Assembly: GCA_018398585.1 (NCBI GenBank)
Contig: JAGTTD010000002.1
Span: forward strand, 31,302,186-31,366,185
DNA length: 64,000 nucleotides
Direction: 5' to 3'
Source of the DNA: Simmondsia chinensis
Taxonomy: Eukaryota; Streptophyta; Magnoliopsida; Caryophyllales; Simmondsiaceae
Both the position numbers and the translations under genes were made by a program. The notes below the pieces were generated by a model that saw nothing but the letters and a program-made list of their open reading frames with translations, was not told the DNA's origin and searched no databases. Of this stretch, positions 1-12,304 are shown one piece after another; positions within the stretch are counted from its first letter, which is position 1, and every line of letters starts with the position of its first letter.

Positions 1-934
1 ATTAACTCTTCTAGAAATCAAAATTGGTCTCTGCTGAACTTGGGAGCAAAACTTGGCAGCTTGATCTAACCTTTTCTCCAACTCAGCCTCAAGTTTCAGC
101 TTGTTATAAACATGATCTACCCTCCCCGGATCAGGAGGAGCAACAATTGTTTTCCCAACAGAATGTGATTGTTCAGCAGTGAAGGTGCTTCGATTCATTC
201 CTTCAAGGAGAAGCTTTTGCAACAATTGAGACTTCAATGACACCAATTCTGGAGCAATGGACACTTCCATGACACGATCTGAATTATGCAGTTTGCAACA
301 TGTAAAAGCCCTTTCCTCAAAGCTTGCTTTAATGTAAACTTCATCAAGACTCACAGCCTCTACCATTTGTCCACCATTTCTTGCACTAGCACTGAATTGT
401 TCATCCTCAAACAACAGCACCAGAGGTCCAGCTTTTCCAATCACTTGTAATTCATCCTTCCCCGGTTCAAAAGGACTGCCAACGATTACATCATTTAAAG
501 CATCGATTGTACTGATGTTGGTCTGATCAGGAACCTGTCTCCATACATTACACCCTTTGAACAATCCTTCAGCTCAATTGTTTGCATAGGAATCAAGCTT
601 TGTTTGTTGTGAACCTCGAAACGCACTCTCGCAGCTCGAGAGCTTCTTTTCAGCAAAAATTTGACTCCTTTCAGCTTCATATAGTCTTCAGAATCTTCTC
701 CCGGATCAGGAGGCAACTCATCATAAGAGTGTGTATTGGAATACACTTTTTCCCCACTCAAAAAAAGAAATAGATAATCCCGATCTTGCCGATCGTCACG
801 CCGACAGTGCATTTCGGCTGCTTTAAGTGCGTAATCATTCTCCCAACACAAGAACCCTTGCAAAGCATCCAAGATAATGCTGTTCTGGTCATGAGTTAGC
901 ACAACCCAAAAATGAATTTGAGCATACTCTGATT
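1..934 (-). pseudogene. Unrecognised LTR-element protein, C-terminal part (two frames)
   Basis: Downstream continuation of the Gln-rich reading frame. Two overlapping minus-strand frames look coding. One runs from about 1010 to 495; its credible part begins near 934 and includes IHFWVVLTHDQ and ELPPDPGED. The second is open from about 560 to the window edge and includes VGSPFEPGKDELQ and APPDPGR. The switch between them lies near 570, so at least two indels separate the three segments. The PPDPG/PPDQD motif recurs in all three, which supports one original protein. I see no CCHC knuckle, protease, RT or integrase motif and do not recognise the family. The end lies outside the window. Confidence 0.45.
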
Positions 935-2044
935 TGTGTTCGATGATACTACAACAGCAACTTCCCGGTCCTGATCTGGTGGTCGAACATAATGTTCTCT
1001 CATCCAGCAAGCAGGTCGCATGTGTGTTGGACTAGGGGCCTGAACAAGATGCCCTGCATTCAAGGTGTTCAGCCTGAGGTGTGTTGACTGATCCTGAGGA
1101 TGCACATTTTGTCCACGATTCAAGCCAGACTGATTTTGCACTTGCTCGAATGCACGCACAAGAGATCTGAAAGTTACTTCAGTTGCTGGAATTAGATCTC
1201 GAGGACCAACACCAGCTGTTTGAAGTTGAATTTGCATATTAGCCGACACCTTAACAGCTTGAGATGCATCTTGTGATCTTTTTTCAGCTACTGCGGGTCT
1301 AACCGCCTCACAATGCACCTGATGATTTAATTCTTCAAAAGACCTCACCGGTTGAACAGCAGGAGAATTTGGCCTTCTAAATTGCTCTCGAATCTCAGCT
1401 AATTTCACTTCAAGTTGCTGCATATGCTGATCAAAATGCATGTTAAACCGTTCCTCCAATTCTTGTGATTGAAGAACGACCTGATCAGATCTCTTTACTT
1501 CAACCGGCTGAGCTTGCTGATCAACCTTACCATTGATTTGCTCATTCGTCTTTCGATCCTGTTCTTGCAATATTTTACACAATCGTTTCTCAGATCTTTG
1601 CTCCCTTTCCAGCTGATCTTGTTTAGCTTTTTGTTCATGCTCTAGCTGATCTTCTGATTTCTCCACTGAACTCTGCGGTTCTGCAGCAAGAACTACTTGC
1701 GTGCATCTGGCTGGAGTGATTCTACCTTCATCTTGCATCAAAACTTGAGTAGATTGCAGAGGAACATCATCCTCAGCTACATATTCCACTTGTTGCTCTT
1801 CCACTTGCAGACTTTGTTCATTTATCTTTTGACCAAACCCTTGCACCAATTCTCTAAGTGATTGCCTAAACTGAACCATAAATTCTTTCAACTTTATTTC
1901 CAATTGACCACATGTAAGAACCTCCTGTTCTGCTGCAAAGCTCATACCAGATATCATGCTCGATTCCTTGAACCAACGATCTACAAATTCTGATAATTCA
2001 AGATCAATTTTAAGAATCACAAATCTGAACTGATCTTGATCCAA
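925..2044 (-). CDS. Gln-rich coiled-coil protein of an LTR element
   Basis: Open minus-strand frame of about 370 codons downstream of a Met-tRNA PBS, where gag would sit. The first in-frame ATG is about 30 codons in (MISGMSF). The protein is rich in Gln, Glu and Arg with heptad-like stretches (EHEQKAKQDQLEREQ, QQLEVKLAEIREQF), implying long coiled coils. The last 10-15 codons before the stop at 896 look like out-of-frame noise; the real frame probably continues in another frame from about 934. No retrotransposon gag domain or zinc knuckle is visible. Its place suggests a gag-like particle protein, but that is inference from position only. Confidence 0.5.
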
Positions 2045-2150
2045 TTGACCTTAACTCACAACTGATCTGAATTTACTAAAATCTGAACTTTAATTTTGAT
2101 TTTTTTTTAATTTTAATTTTCTTTTGATTATGTACTCGATTGGAAGCCAA

Positions 2151-2167
2151 ACGAGGCTCTGATACCA
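2151..2167 (-). other. Primer binding site, initiator Met-tRNA type
   Basis: Read on the minus strand the site is TGGTATCAGAGCCTCGT. The first 12 bases are the usual plant PBS complementary to the 3' end of initiator Met-tRNA. It lies 2 bases inside the LTR end at 2170, which fixes the element's polarity as minus. Confidence 0.85.
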
Positions 2168-2169
2168 AT

Positions 2170-2510
2170 TGTTAAGATTGAGATTAAATCTTGATCTTAA
2201 CCTAAGATAGAAGGAGATGAGAAAATAGAGAGAGTTAGATGAGAGAAAGAAGTGAAAGGGGATGAGAAGTAGAGAGAGATATCAAAAGATATCAATTTGT
2301 CATTCATCAAGTTATGAGCTCTTCAAACGAGGCTCTACATATTTATACCACTACTTCTTAGGATGGCTAACTCCAAAATATCTAGAAATACAATGATCCT
2401 AGACACATGGACTAAGCAACTCAACCAACCACTAACTAACTAGCCTCCAACCTTGACTTAACTAATCTAACGGCTTTGACCACCCTAACTACCAGCCACT
2501 ACTTACAACA
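2170..2510 (-). mobile_element. 5' LTR of the left-edge element (outer end tentative)
   Basis: The inner end is TGTTAAG on the plus strand (TTAACA on the element strand), next to the PBS. A TATA-like TATAAATA on the minus strand near 2340-2348 would start transcription toward the PBS. The inner 110 bases share several blocks with the LTR of the gypsy element at 52196-57936 (for example GAAGTGAAAGGGGATGAGAA). The outer end at CTTACAACA (2510) is a guess; a similar CCAACA at about 2600 is also possible. The other LTR is outside the window, so the boundary and target duplication cannot be checked. Confidence 0.6.
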
Positions 2511-3043
2511 TAGCACTTAACCCATTATTACATCAAGATTTATTCTAGCTACAATATCACTAGCTAATATAACTCAATCTACTAAACAACCTCCAACATA
2601 GCAGCAGCTACCGAACCCAGCATTAACCCCCTCGCCAGCCTTGGATTCTCCATTCATAGCAGGACTATTCTTAATTAAATTTTTTCGTAATTCTTATTAA
2701 ACATGATTAACTCACTATTTTACCTTAGTCTCTAACGTAACACAACATAGCTCCTTAGGGAGGCTAATCCATTAGGCTAGTCAAGTGTAAATCATTACCT
2801 AAACCTTCATACAAATACAAGTAATACTCCAGGCAACGTGGTCACATTGTTGTTTTGCACTTTGGTTTATCCTAATAGAAGTCTACCCTATAATATGTAA
2901 ACAAACATCCTCCATCGGGAGGTCTATCGATCTACTATACAGCTCGACCGATAATGGAGACCGTGAGGTTTCAACAATTGAACCTCACTCCCACTTGATT
3001 TTTATAAACTAGTGGTTTTTAATTATTTTGCATTTACAACTTG
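2511..3043. other. Intergenic, no gene seen
   Basis: AT-rich sequence without a convincing reading frame. It may include the outer part of the preceding LTR. A short block near 2910-2975 has inverted CCTCCATCGGGAGG-type words, but nothing I can name. Confidence 0.5.
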
Positions 3044-3290
3044 GATTATCTCATAATTCCCTTTGGAATCTCATTCTAAAATTTAAATTCCCTCATAAAA
3101 TTAATTAATTAAGATTTTTTAAATTTAAAATAGTATCAATTCACAAGATAGATTATCTCATAACCTATCTTAGAATCTCATTCTAAAAATTAACTAATAA
3201 AATTAATTAATTATTTTTTTACTTAAAACACTGGCCTCTTAAAACGTAGATTATCTCATAATCTACCTTGGAATCTCATTCTAAAATTAA
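3044..3290. repeat. Diverged tandem repeat, three units of about 100 bp
   Basis: The phrase GATTATCTCATAA followed by GAATCTCATTCTAAAA recurs at 3044, 3151 and 3249 (spacing 107 and 98). The units differ at several positions and are separated by AT-rich filler, so this is an old local duplication. Confidence 0.75.
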
Positions 3291-3808
3291 ATTAATTAAT
3301 ACAAAATTAATTTTAATTATTATGTAAACCAGTATTGACGTATACACATCCCAAAAAATTATTTTTTAATTTAATAAATTTTTTTTGCTAACATCAGACT
3401 TGCAAACATCAGCATTGGCCGCTAATGTCAGTGTTAGACTTTTGATTTTTTTAATTTTAAAAAATTAATTAAATCTAATTTTATTTGATCAATTTTATCC
3501 AATTTCTTAAATCATGATTGAATATCCACAATCTCATCTTGCAAATAATATGAATGTAATTTCATGAATTGACAAATTCGTATTAACTAATAATTCATTA
3601 ATGAATTAAACAATTTAAATCGTTACCTTAAACAATCTAATTAACCATTAATTCATAAATGATTTAAAGAATTTAAATCTTACTTTAAACAATCTTTCCT
3701 TCTTAATAAAATCTCTATTTTATTAAATCGTAAGTCTATATTTCTGGATCTTATTATACCTATTTGGGTATATTATGAATATAATCAAAGATTAGTTTTG
3801 ATGTCAAT
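3291..3808. other. AT-rich intergenic, no gene seen
   Basis: Very AT-rich with many TTAATTAA-like words. It loosely resembles 12960-13190, so it may be the outer part of the LTR-like segment that follows. No coding signal. Confidence 0.4.
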
Positions 3809-4764
3809 TGTTGGGATGGATTTCAAAAATTTTCCCTAATTTGATAAGGTTAACGCAATAGAATGGTTTAAAATTCTTAATCTAAATCTAGCTCCAAATG
3901 GGTTAAATTAATTACCATCTCATGATCGAATTTAATTACTATTTAATAAGACTTAATTCCACTAAATAAAGCTTACTTCACTCTAGACTTAAACCATTTA
4001 TTCGATAATTTCCAAATAAAATGTATTGATGACAACAAATGCTCCGCCTAGATGTCCATGACAAAGAATAAGTATAATAACTACCGTTATCTTTCTCACA
4101 GCTTCTCTATTAGTTATGGACTCGCCTTTTACTAAATAATTTATTTATACTTGAACATATTCATAGTATAAATCCAAATGTCAAATAGTTGGAGTACTTT
4201 GGCGAAAGATTCCAAACTATTCAAATACTTGCGAATCAACTAAGGGGACATTTGTATCTAATAACAGACTGTAGATTCTATATTGAATACCTAATTCTTG
4301 TCACACTTCACACTGCTATTCAGTGTATGTGGGAATTCAGTCATTTGTCTAGACCTTACTTATAGTACACCAAAGTAACTAACGTTTTACTTTTTGGTTG
4401 ATTGTTCAACCAATACAATATGAATCACTCATCTCCGATAGTAGTCTAGAAACAAGCAACTCACATGGTCCAACTCAGTGTATCAATCTTATTAAACACA
4501 CTGACATAACACTTTTGGATCACTATCTACATAACCAAGACAAGTCATCTAGTGGATTAATCTCATAAGCCACTTAAAACAAGCATGTAAATTATAGTAT
4601 GAGGACTACACCCATCTCATAGATATTACCAAAAAGAAAATCACATGTAGTATAAATGCTCACTTACACAAATTTAACAAGAAAACAACTGGAACTTTAA
4701 TTTTATTCATTAATAAAATAACATTTACTGGACAAATTGGTTTTTTAGGACACAATTTCTAACA
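3809..4764. mobile_element. LTR-like segment, copy 1 (solo LTR or LTR fragment)
   Basis: Ends in TTTCTAACA and tentatively begins TGTTGGGA, the TG...CA form of an LTR. From about 3880 on it is collinear with 13230-14212: both carry AATCAACTAAGGGGA, then a CACTTCA block, then a GACAA(G/A)TCATCTA block, then a GGGTTTTTC/GGTTTTTTAGGACAC end. The copies are strongly diverged. No coding region is attached, and the flanks (TCAAT and GTATA) do not match, so the left border is uncertain. Confidence 0.55.
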
Positions 4765-4765
4765 G

Positions 4766-5124
4766 TATACATACTATTCCTAGCCATGAGATGTGGGAGG
4801 ATATGGATTATCCCATGTTGGCACCTTTTGAGCTTCATCGACAAGCCGGGTCCCTAGAGATAAACAGATAGAGGGATGCCATTGAGCCTCGTAAAAAGCC
4901 CAAATGGTCAAATGTAATACATTATAGTAAATGCAATACATTATAGTAAATGCCGTGGATTAGGACGTAATGCTCAGGGATGCCGGGGCCAAGGTACCGA
5001 TGAGGCCAGAATAAGATGAACGAACAAAGGAAAACTAAGAGAAGGGCCTCGCAGATCTGTTGGTCGACCGTGGAAAAGGCAAGATATTGAAGATTCAAAT
5101 GTCAGGACTTCCTCAGGCGTTTAA
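4766..5124 (+). pseudogene. MuDR/MULE-type transposase, C-terminal remnant
   Basis: One frame reads IPSHEMWEDMDYP, LAPFELHRQAG, then after a break SKCRGLGRNAQGC and GTDEAR, and stops at 5122. This resembles the tail of plant MuDR-type transposases, where a proline-rich stretch precedes a CX2CX4HX4C knuckle; here the His position is Arg and the first Cys is lost. A 19-bp tandem duplication (4916-4934 and 4935-4953) shifts the frame just before the knuckle. Several further stops are present. The upstream catalytic part is absent; the LTR-like segment abuts it. The family call rests on recognition of the C-terminal pattern only. Confidence 0.5.
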
Positions 5125-7068
5125 TGTTGCCTCTCTCTTTTGTCATGTTGTTTGCTATTTTTCAGAAGAAATGCTTGTATTTGTAGTGTTTAAGGTTATC
5201 TGGTGATGTAAATTATTATCCAACCATGTGATGTTTTTTGTGGGGCCTAATGGTGATGTAAATTATTATCCAACCATGTTGTGTTTTTTTATAAAAGACA
5301 GTGATTTGGATTTAGTAACGACTATGAAAGACATGAATGTTACTGCTGCATGTTTCAGCTATTGTAATATAATGCAGTTGAGGATGGGTATGCTTTCTCG
5401 TGGTGTGGCTTTGGTTTCTTGATGGTTGTTGCAAGTTGCTGCAAATGAGGAGTACTAGGCTTACATAGTCTTGAGAAGTGTTTTGGATATGTATTAATGT
5501 GTTTTGGTTTAAACATGGTGTGTGTCGACACGCATTTTTACAGGAACACTCTTAGGAAGGGGTGTGTCGATACATAGCTCAAGAACTAGGTCTGTGTGTC
5601 GACACATTGCCCCTGTGTCACAGGGGCTAATTTGACCCTTTTTTGTGTGGTTTTTTTGTGATCTTTGGGAAAGTAATTTTTGAAGGGTTATATCCTTTCC
5701 TAAATAACATTTTTGAAGAGATGTGTCTCTTCCCAAAAGGCTCATGAATGTCTATGCATTTGCAAAACACATGAAAACTACATCATTCTTTTAATTTCTA
5801 GTCTTAGTTATCCTTTTTTCTACACTCTTACTTTCATTCAATTTTTTGGTTTCATTGTATCCTCGAGACTATTTAGTATCTATGAAATAAGTCTTAAAGA
5901 AAGCGGTTCGCTGTATACCTTGGTTATTTATTGAAAAACATCATTATGTTGAAAATTATAACAAAAGTAAACAAATATATTACATGTGGGTTCATTACAT
6001 GGAATTACGTGATTTTCATGCAAACTAATATAATTTTACAACCTTGAAGCCATTCTTTATTTTTTACTATGATTTTCATTTCTCTAATTTCAAGGGCTAT
6101 TTCTAGTATCATCTTCATGTTATTACTCAAATAATCTCCGTATGTCCTAAAATGAGAGCTGGAGACATTGTATTTTCTTGTATTTGTAGTCCCCCACACG
6201 ATGAATTTGTCACATATTTGTCACTTGTAATACAATCTTCCGGGATTGGCAATTGACTTTGACATGAATAGTTCTACAATTCTTTTGCATTTTAGACATT
6301 TAACAACTCCCTTCTGTGCATTTGATGAGGATTTCAAGGTAGTAGTTAATCAGAAAATTTATTTCACAAAGAACTATAATTAGTATAAATGTTAAATTAA
6401 ATCAATTTTTCTATAAATAATGCCCAAAATTTAATTTTATAAATACTAAGTACAAAATTTAAATTAAATTATTTTGAATAAATTAGTTCAACATAATGTT
6501 TTTTATAAATAATATATACAAAATTTAAATTAAAAAAACAAGATTCTTGAAATATATATACTATATTTTTGTAAAAATATAAGTTATTAAAATAAAAAGT
6601 AAAATTTTGGCATCGAAGTCTTGGTTATGGTAAGAAATAACAAAAAAATTGAATGGTAGAGGCATAAAGAGATTAATCAAAATTATAAATAAAGTAATAT
6701 TTTCTACAAAATAATAATAATAACAAACAAATAAATAAAAATTATGTTAAAATAAAGGTAATAGTAATCGAAGAAGGTGTTCAAAAAATGTGGAAAGAAG
6801 AGAGGAGAAGGTAAGTTATGGTATGCGTGATAGGATGGATAATGATGTACATTTATAGATTTTCTTTTATTTATTTGAAAAAGGGGTCGTAGACATTTAT
6901 AAATGTTACCGTTAAGTGTGAAGGGCATTTTTTGAATATTAAAACTTTTTTACTTTACACATCAACTTTTTCTGCTTGCGGTATGTTATTTCACCTGAAA
7001 TTGGAATAAAAAAATAACTACACCAAACCTCATGGTATTAATATGTAATGACCTAAAAATATTTTTTA
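5125..7068. other. Intergenic, no gene seen
   Basis: AT-rich DNA without a supported gene. Notable are a 50-bp duplication (listed separately) and 5518-5635, where GTGTGTCGACAC-like palindromic words recur three times in about 100 bases, resembling motifs at 40370-40440. The stretch 6360-6620 is extremely AT-rich. The 3' LTR of the Athila-like element A would be expected here but I could not identify it. Confidence 0.45.
5201..5290. repeat. 50-bp tandem duplication
   Basis: TGGTGATGTAAATTATTATC and the bases after it start at 5201 and again at 5251, both continuing CAACCATGT. The second unit is incomplete. Confidence 0.85.
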
Positions 7069-7071
7069 TAA

Positions 7072-7951
7072 GGGCATATTTGGGTTGAGGGTAAAAGGGG
7101 TTAGTGGTTACCCCATTAACCATTAACCCTCTTTTACCCTTGTTTGGTTTCAGATGACAATTTGCACCATAAAAGCTTTTACCCCCATTTGAGGTTAAAA
7201 CCTTTGCACAAGGGGAGAGTAGTGCAAAACTCATAATGGTAATTTTTGGAAAAAAAATATTACAAATTTGAAAAGTTATCCCAAACCCTAACCACCCCTA
7301 GCCACAAAACCCTAATCGTCACTATTGCACCCACCACCTTCTACCCCCCACTGCCCAATGTTACTCGCTGCCTGCTGCTCAACGTTGCTGTGGGAACCTA
7401 ACCATCATTTCTTCCCTCACACATCGAGCCCAATATCACGTATAACATCGACATATATTCCCAAACACCCTCTGCGGCAAAGCACCACCCTAAACCACCC
7501 CAAATCATACAACTTGTAGTACCACCACCACCCTTCACCATCGGCTCCAGCACTAGTTGCACCACTGTGATGGATGCACTCTGAACCCCTTCACCGCCTT
7601 CAACATCACACTTAACTCGAACCTTTCCATAACCACCTCACTCTCCTTCTACACCCCCGCTGGCACCATCCTCTTCCACTACATTATGTGGTGGTTCGCC
7701 ACCATCACTGCCTTCGCCACCACCGGTATCCATTAAAAACTCATCTCCTCCACTAAACTTGGTGTTTTCCGTGGTGTTCAAAAGATTATATTGCACTCGT
7801 ACCAAACATAAGTAAGGATTTACTAGGTTAACAATTATCCTCAAACCAAAGTAAGTGAAATTAAAAAATTTCAGAGGTTCATGGTTAACCCATTAAAGGT
7901 TGCATTATGAATGGTTACCCCCAAAATTTTAATCCCATACCAAACATGGCC
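7072..7951. mobile_element. MITE, PIF/Harbinger-like, with TAA target duplication
   Basis: The left end is GGGCATATTTGG and the right end, inverted, is GGCCATGTTTGG. The flanks are TAA at 7069-7071 and TAA at 7952-7954. The inner ends also share inverted GGTTACCCCATTAACC-like blocks. The interior (7320-7740) is rich in CCACC/CACCACC and has no transposase, so it is non-autonomous. A 3-bp TWA duplication with GGCC...GTTTGG termini is typical of the PIF/Harbinger superfamily. Confidence 0.7.
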
Positions 7952-8052
7952 TAAGTTGAAAGAAAACAAAATTACGAACAAAATAAAATTGGGTTGCCTC
8001 CCAAAAGCGCTAAGTTCAATGTCTTCAGCTGGACGTGGCGTAGACTTAAAAA

Positions 8053-9250
8053 TCACATTGAACCTGAAGCTAGGTCCCCAAGATGAATCTCCACAAACTC
8101 ATGAGGATGATCCCTTAACCCAATGGCATGCTTTAAACGGTGGTCATTCATCCCGAGAAGGCAGCCATAATTTAGGTCTCGAATCTTGATTGCCGCGAAA
8201 GGGTATGCGCTGATCACTTCATAAGGTCCATCCCATTGAGAGCGCAATTTTCCTGGAAAGAACCGAAATTTGAAGTTGTAAAGTTACACTTTTTTGGTCC
8301 AATTTCAATGTTTTTCGAGAAATGCGCTTGACGTGAAAAGCTTTGGTTCTTTCTTTGTAGAGCTTGGCATTTCCATATGCCTCGTACTGCGTCTCTTTCA
8401 AATCACTAAGTTGAAGTTGTCGATGCAACTTGATGGCATGCATATCATGATTAAATTATTTAATGGCCCTGTATGTACGGTGCTCAAGCTCTACTAGCAA
8501 GTTACACGCCTTCCCAAAGACTAAGTGGTAGGGAGACATACCAATTGGAGTCTTAAGAGCTATGCAATAAGCCTAGAGAGCATCATTTAGCCTTAAAGAC
8601 CAATCCTTACGGTCTGGTCTAACAGTCTTTTCAAGAGTGGACTTTATTTCGCAGTAAACCTCAACTGTACTGCTGATTTGAGGGTGATAGGTGGTTGCCT
8701 ATTTATGAGTGATTGAGTACTTTCGAATAAGTGCCTCAATTGAACAGTGAGTAAAATGCATTCCCCAATTACTAATAATTTATCTAGGAACGTCAAAATG
8801 CGCGAAAATGTTATCTTTCACAAACTAAACAACCACCTTATGGTTGTTTGTCTTGATAGTGATGGCCTCAACCCATTTCGACACATAATAAACAACCACT
8901 AGAATGTAAAGAAATATGTGTAAGTTAGAGAAAGGTTCCATGAAGTCGATGCCTCAAATATCAAAAGTTTCACAAACAAAAATCAGGTACTAAAGCATTT
9001 CACAACACTTTGTTAGGGCACTGGTGCGCTGACACCAGTCACTGGCTCTACAAAAACCATGAGCATCGTAAAAAAGGATCGGTCAAAAGAAGCCACTTTG
9101 TAGGACTTTCTAGCAGTGCGTCATCCTCCAAAGTGTTCTCCACAGGCTACACTATGACAAAACTGCATAATACTCTCTTGTTCAATTTCTCGGACATGGC
9201 GATGTATTACTTGGTTAGTGCATACCTTAAACAAACCTGGATCATCCAAA
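8053..9250 (-). pseudogene. Element A integrase and C-terminal region, broken
   Basis: Pieces on the minus strand match the order of B's integrase: a zinc-finger remnant with CQRT near 9030, a degraded catalytic core at 8500-8990, and the C-terminal part at 8053-8443 (KLYKERTKAFHVKRISRKT; then WDGPYEVISAYPFAAIKIRD). Many stops and frame changes; no single piece exceeds about 75 codons. The three catalytic acidic residues cannot be followed in one frame. Confidence 0.65.
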
Positions 9251-9260
9251 AAGAAGTGCT

Positions 9261-10800
9261 TCACCTGTGAAAAGAAGCAATCCTCGCTTGCTTCATCCAG
9301 TGGGTAGGTAGTTTCCCCGTTGCCAAATAATTCACAATGTACTGTACCATGAGGCCTGACAATCCTGCAATGATAAATAACTGTTCATCAAGGAAACAAT
9401 CATCAAAAGGATCAATAGCGGACTCAGATGACATCCACGAAAGGTGATCGGCCACTACATTATGTGAGCTTTTTCTAATCCTAATCTCTAGGCCAGATTC
9501 CTAGAGCAATAAAACCCAACGAATCAACCTAGGTTTCATTCGTTCTTAATAAGAAGGAATCAAATGTAGCATGATCAGAAAACACTATGATCCTAGAGCC
9601 TAATATGTAGGGTGGAAACTTGTCAAGAGCGAAAACTATAACTATAAATTTCTTTTCAGTAGTGGTGTAATTGTTTTGAGACTCATCTAAGGATTTGCTA
9701 GCGTAGTAAACCACGATAGGTTTTTAATCCTTTTTTTCACCGAGCATGGCTCCCACAACATAATTCGAAGCATCACACATAACCTCAAAGGGTCAAAAGT
9801 AATCTGGTGGTTGGATTGGAGTTGTAGACAACAAGGTTTTTAACTTAGTAAAAGCAACTACACACTCATGGTCAAAAATAAAAGGTACATCATTACCAAG
9901 CAAATGCGATAGAGGTTTAGTGATTTTAGTAAAGTTGGCGATAAAACGTCTATAAAAAACCTGCATGGCCAAGGAACGAATGAACTTCCTTCACCGAAGT
10001 AGGTGAAGGAGAGTTAGCAATTAAATCGATCTTGGCCTTAACTACTATGATACCCACATTGGATAATACATGCCCTAATACTATACCCTGTTGAACCATA
10101 AAATGGCTCTTTTCCCGGCTGAGCACTAGGTTGTACTCTTCACATCTCTACAAAACAAGGTCCAAGTGTGTAAGGCACTCATTAAAAGATGAACTGAACA
10201 CAGAAAAATCATCCATAAAAACCTCCAGGTAAAGTTCCAACATATCACAAAAAGATGGACATCATACACCGTTGGAAAGTAGCTAGTGTGTTACACAGAC
10301 CGAAGGACATTCTTCAATATGCAAACGTACCAAAAAGACAAGTAAATGTCATTTTTTGCTGACCTATAGGGTGAACTGGGACCTAGTTGTACCTTGAGTA
10401 ATCTTCCAAAAAATAATAATAAGCATGTCCTACTACTATGTCTAAGATCTAGTCCAAAAAGTGAAGGGGGAAGTGGTCCTTACGCGTTATAGAGTTTAAC
10501 TTACGATAGTGAATGCATGCTCTCCACCCTGTAGTAGTGTGCGTAGGATCCAGTTCTCCCTTAGCATTTGTAAATACTATTTTTTCTAACTTCTTAGGAA
10601 CCACTTGGATTGGACTCACCCAAGGACTATCAGAAATTGGGTATATAATAACCGTATCTAGTAGTTTCACAACCTACTTCATAACCACCCCCCCCATATT
10701 CGGGTTAATCCTTCTTTGCAGCTCCCTAGAAGGCTTAACATTTTCCTCTAAATGTATTCTATGCATGCATACAGAGGGGTCAATTCCTCTCAAATAAGTG
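9261..10800 (-). pseudogene. Element A reverse transcriptase and RNase H, broken
   Basis: RT pieces include IYPISDSPWVSPIQVVPKKL and ACIHYRKLNSITRKDHFPLH (10449-10670) and the catalytic FMDDFS at about 10206-10226. RNase H follows at 9529-9714 (YYASKSLDESQNNYTTTEKK) and the linker at 9261-9455 (MADHLSWMSS). Each piece closely parallels element B. Stops and indels separate them, so no active enzyme is possible. Confidence 0.75.
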
Positions 10801-10984
10801 ACCGACCATCCTATAGCACGTTCATGGTTCTGTAGGACTAACAACCTAGTTTCCTATGTCTTAGTCAGGTGAGATGCAATAATCACAGTTATAGTCTTAG
10901 TAGGCCCTAGAAATATGTACTTAAGGGTGGAAGGGAGAGGATTGAGTTCTAATACCAGTAGACACTCAATTGATGGCTTAGCAG

Positions 10985-11760
10985 GCCCACTATAGCGGCC
11001 ATTTCAAACCCCTAGCCTCAACTCTCAGCACATCCTGCACATTAAGTAAATCATTAGTACAAGCATCATCATCATTAGTCAAAGTAAGAACATCAGACAA
11101 GTCATTTGCTTCGATAAAGTTACATGAAACTGACTTCACAAAAGGGTCAATCACATCGACCATTAAACAATCAAAATCATCATCATCTCCATGGGAATCT
11201 AATAGCATTAGATACATTCAGCTTGCCCTTGAGGTTTCCAAATGAATCCTCCAACACCTGATCCTACAATGGATGACAACATCGACCGTTGCAAAAAATG
11301 GTTGACCTAAAATGATAGGGATGTGGTTCCTTTGATGAGGAGTGGAGTCCATGTCTAGCACAATAAAGTCAACGGGGAAAATAAACTTGTCAACCTTGAC
11401 AAGTACATCTTCCAGCATCCCTCGAGGTAAACGCTATGATCTGTCAGTCAACTTAGAGTGTAACACTAGTTGGTTTAAGATCTCCAATACCCAATTCCTG
11501 AAAAATCGGAGTATGGGTTGAGGTTCACGCTCGCACCTAAATCCAAGACTAGTGTAGCTCTCTCCAATGACGCATGGGACAATAAAAGCCCCCGGATCTC
11601 GATGACAGGATACCCGATACCAAAATGCTTCTCACTTTCTCAGTGAGCCGGACCATCCTAGGGACATGCGCTTGCACTCTTTTCTTCCTAACACATAGGT
11701 CCTTGAGGAACTTTGCATACATTGGAACGTGTTTAATGGTGTCAATCAATGGCAAGTTGA
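10985..11760 (-). pseudogene. Element A aspartic protease region, broken
   Basis: A frame near 11527-11575 reads LDLGASVNLNPYS, the protease active site in the DLGAS form common in Athila elements. Downstream are RNHIPIILGQPFFATVDVV (11218-11418) and an acidic linker (10990-11217). Frames change between the pieces. Confidence 0.7.
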
Positions 11761-12304
11761 TTTTGACATCTTAAAACAAGTCCTATAGCCCAGCCCTCTT
11801 TGAGTAGTCCTTGTCCTTTGGTCTTATAAGGGCCAAAGGAAAAGGGATGACAGGTATAGGTGGTGAACCCAATGAAGGTGTTCGTGCTCCATCCCTATCA
11901 GCAGTGGGGGTGGAATCACACCTTCCTGCTCAACCTCTATCTCTACCTCTCTTAGATTTTTCTCACTCGAAATTGATATAACCTTAGCTTGCTCGTGAGT
12001 GACTTGGCTAAGGTTAGAACTAGTTGAACCTCTAGGACTAGCAAGAGGCTGGGTGGGTAACCTCCCTTCTTCTCTCTTGTTTAGAGCTTGAGCTAACTGT
12101 CCTATTTGGTTCGTTAGCTTAGATATAGACTACGAATGGGATTGAACCAACTATTGGCTTTCTTCTTCAAAGTGAAGCATAAGCTACTCAAACTGAGAAG
12201 CATACTTGGGAGGTTGGGGTGGTGGGTTAGCATTCATACTAGGACTAGAAAGAGGCTGGGCGGGCAACCTTTACCCTTCCCAAAAACCGGGAGGGGGGCC
12301 AATT
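11761..12304 (-). pseudogene. Element A gag, 3' portion
   Basis: In two frames the text parallels B's gag tail: PKYASQFE, SISKLTNQIGQLAQAL, EGRLPTQP. It is separated from the 5' part of gag by the LTR-like block at 12305-14212. Several stops. Confidence 0.6.
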
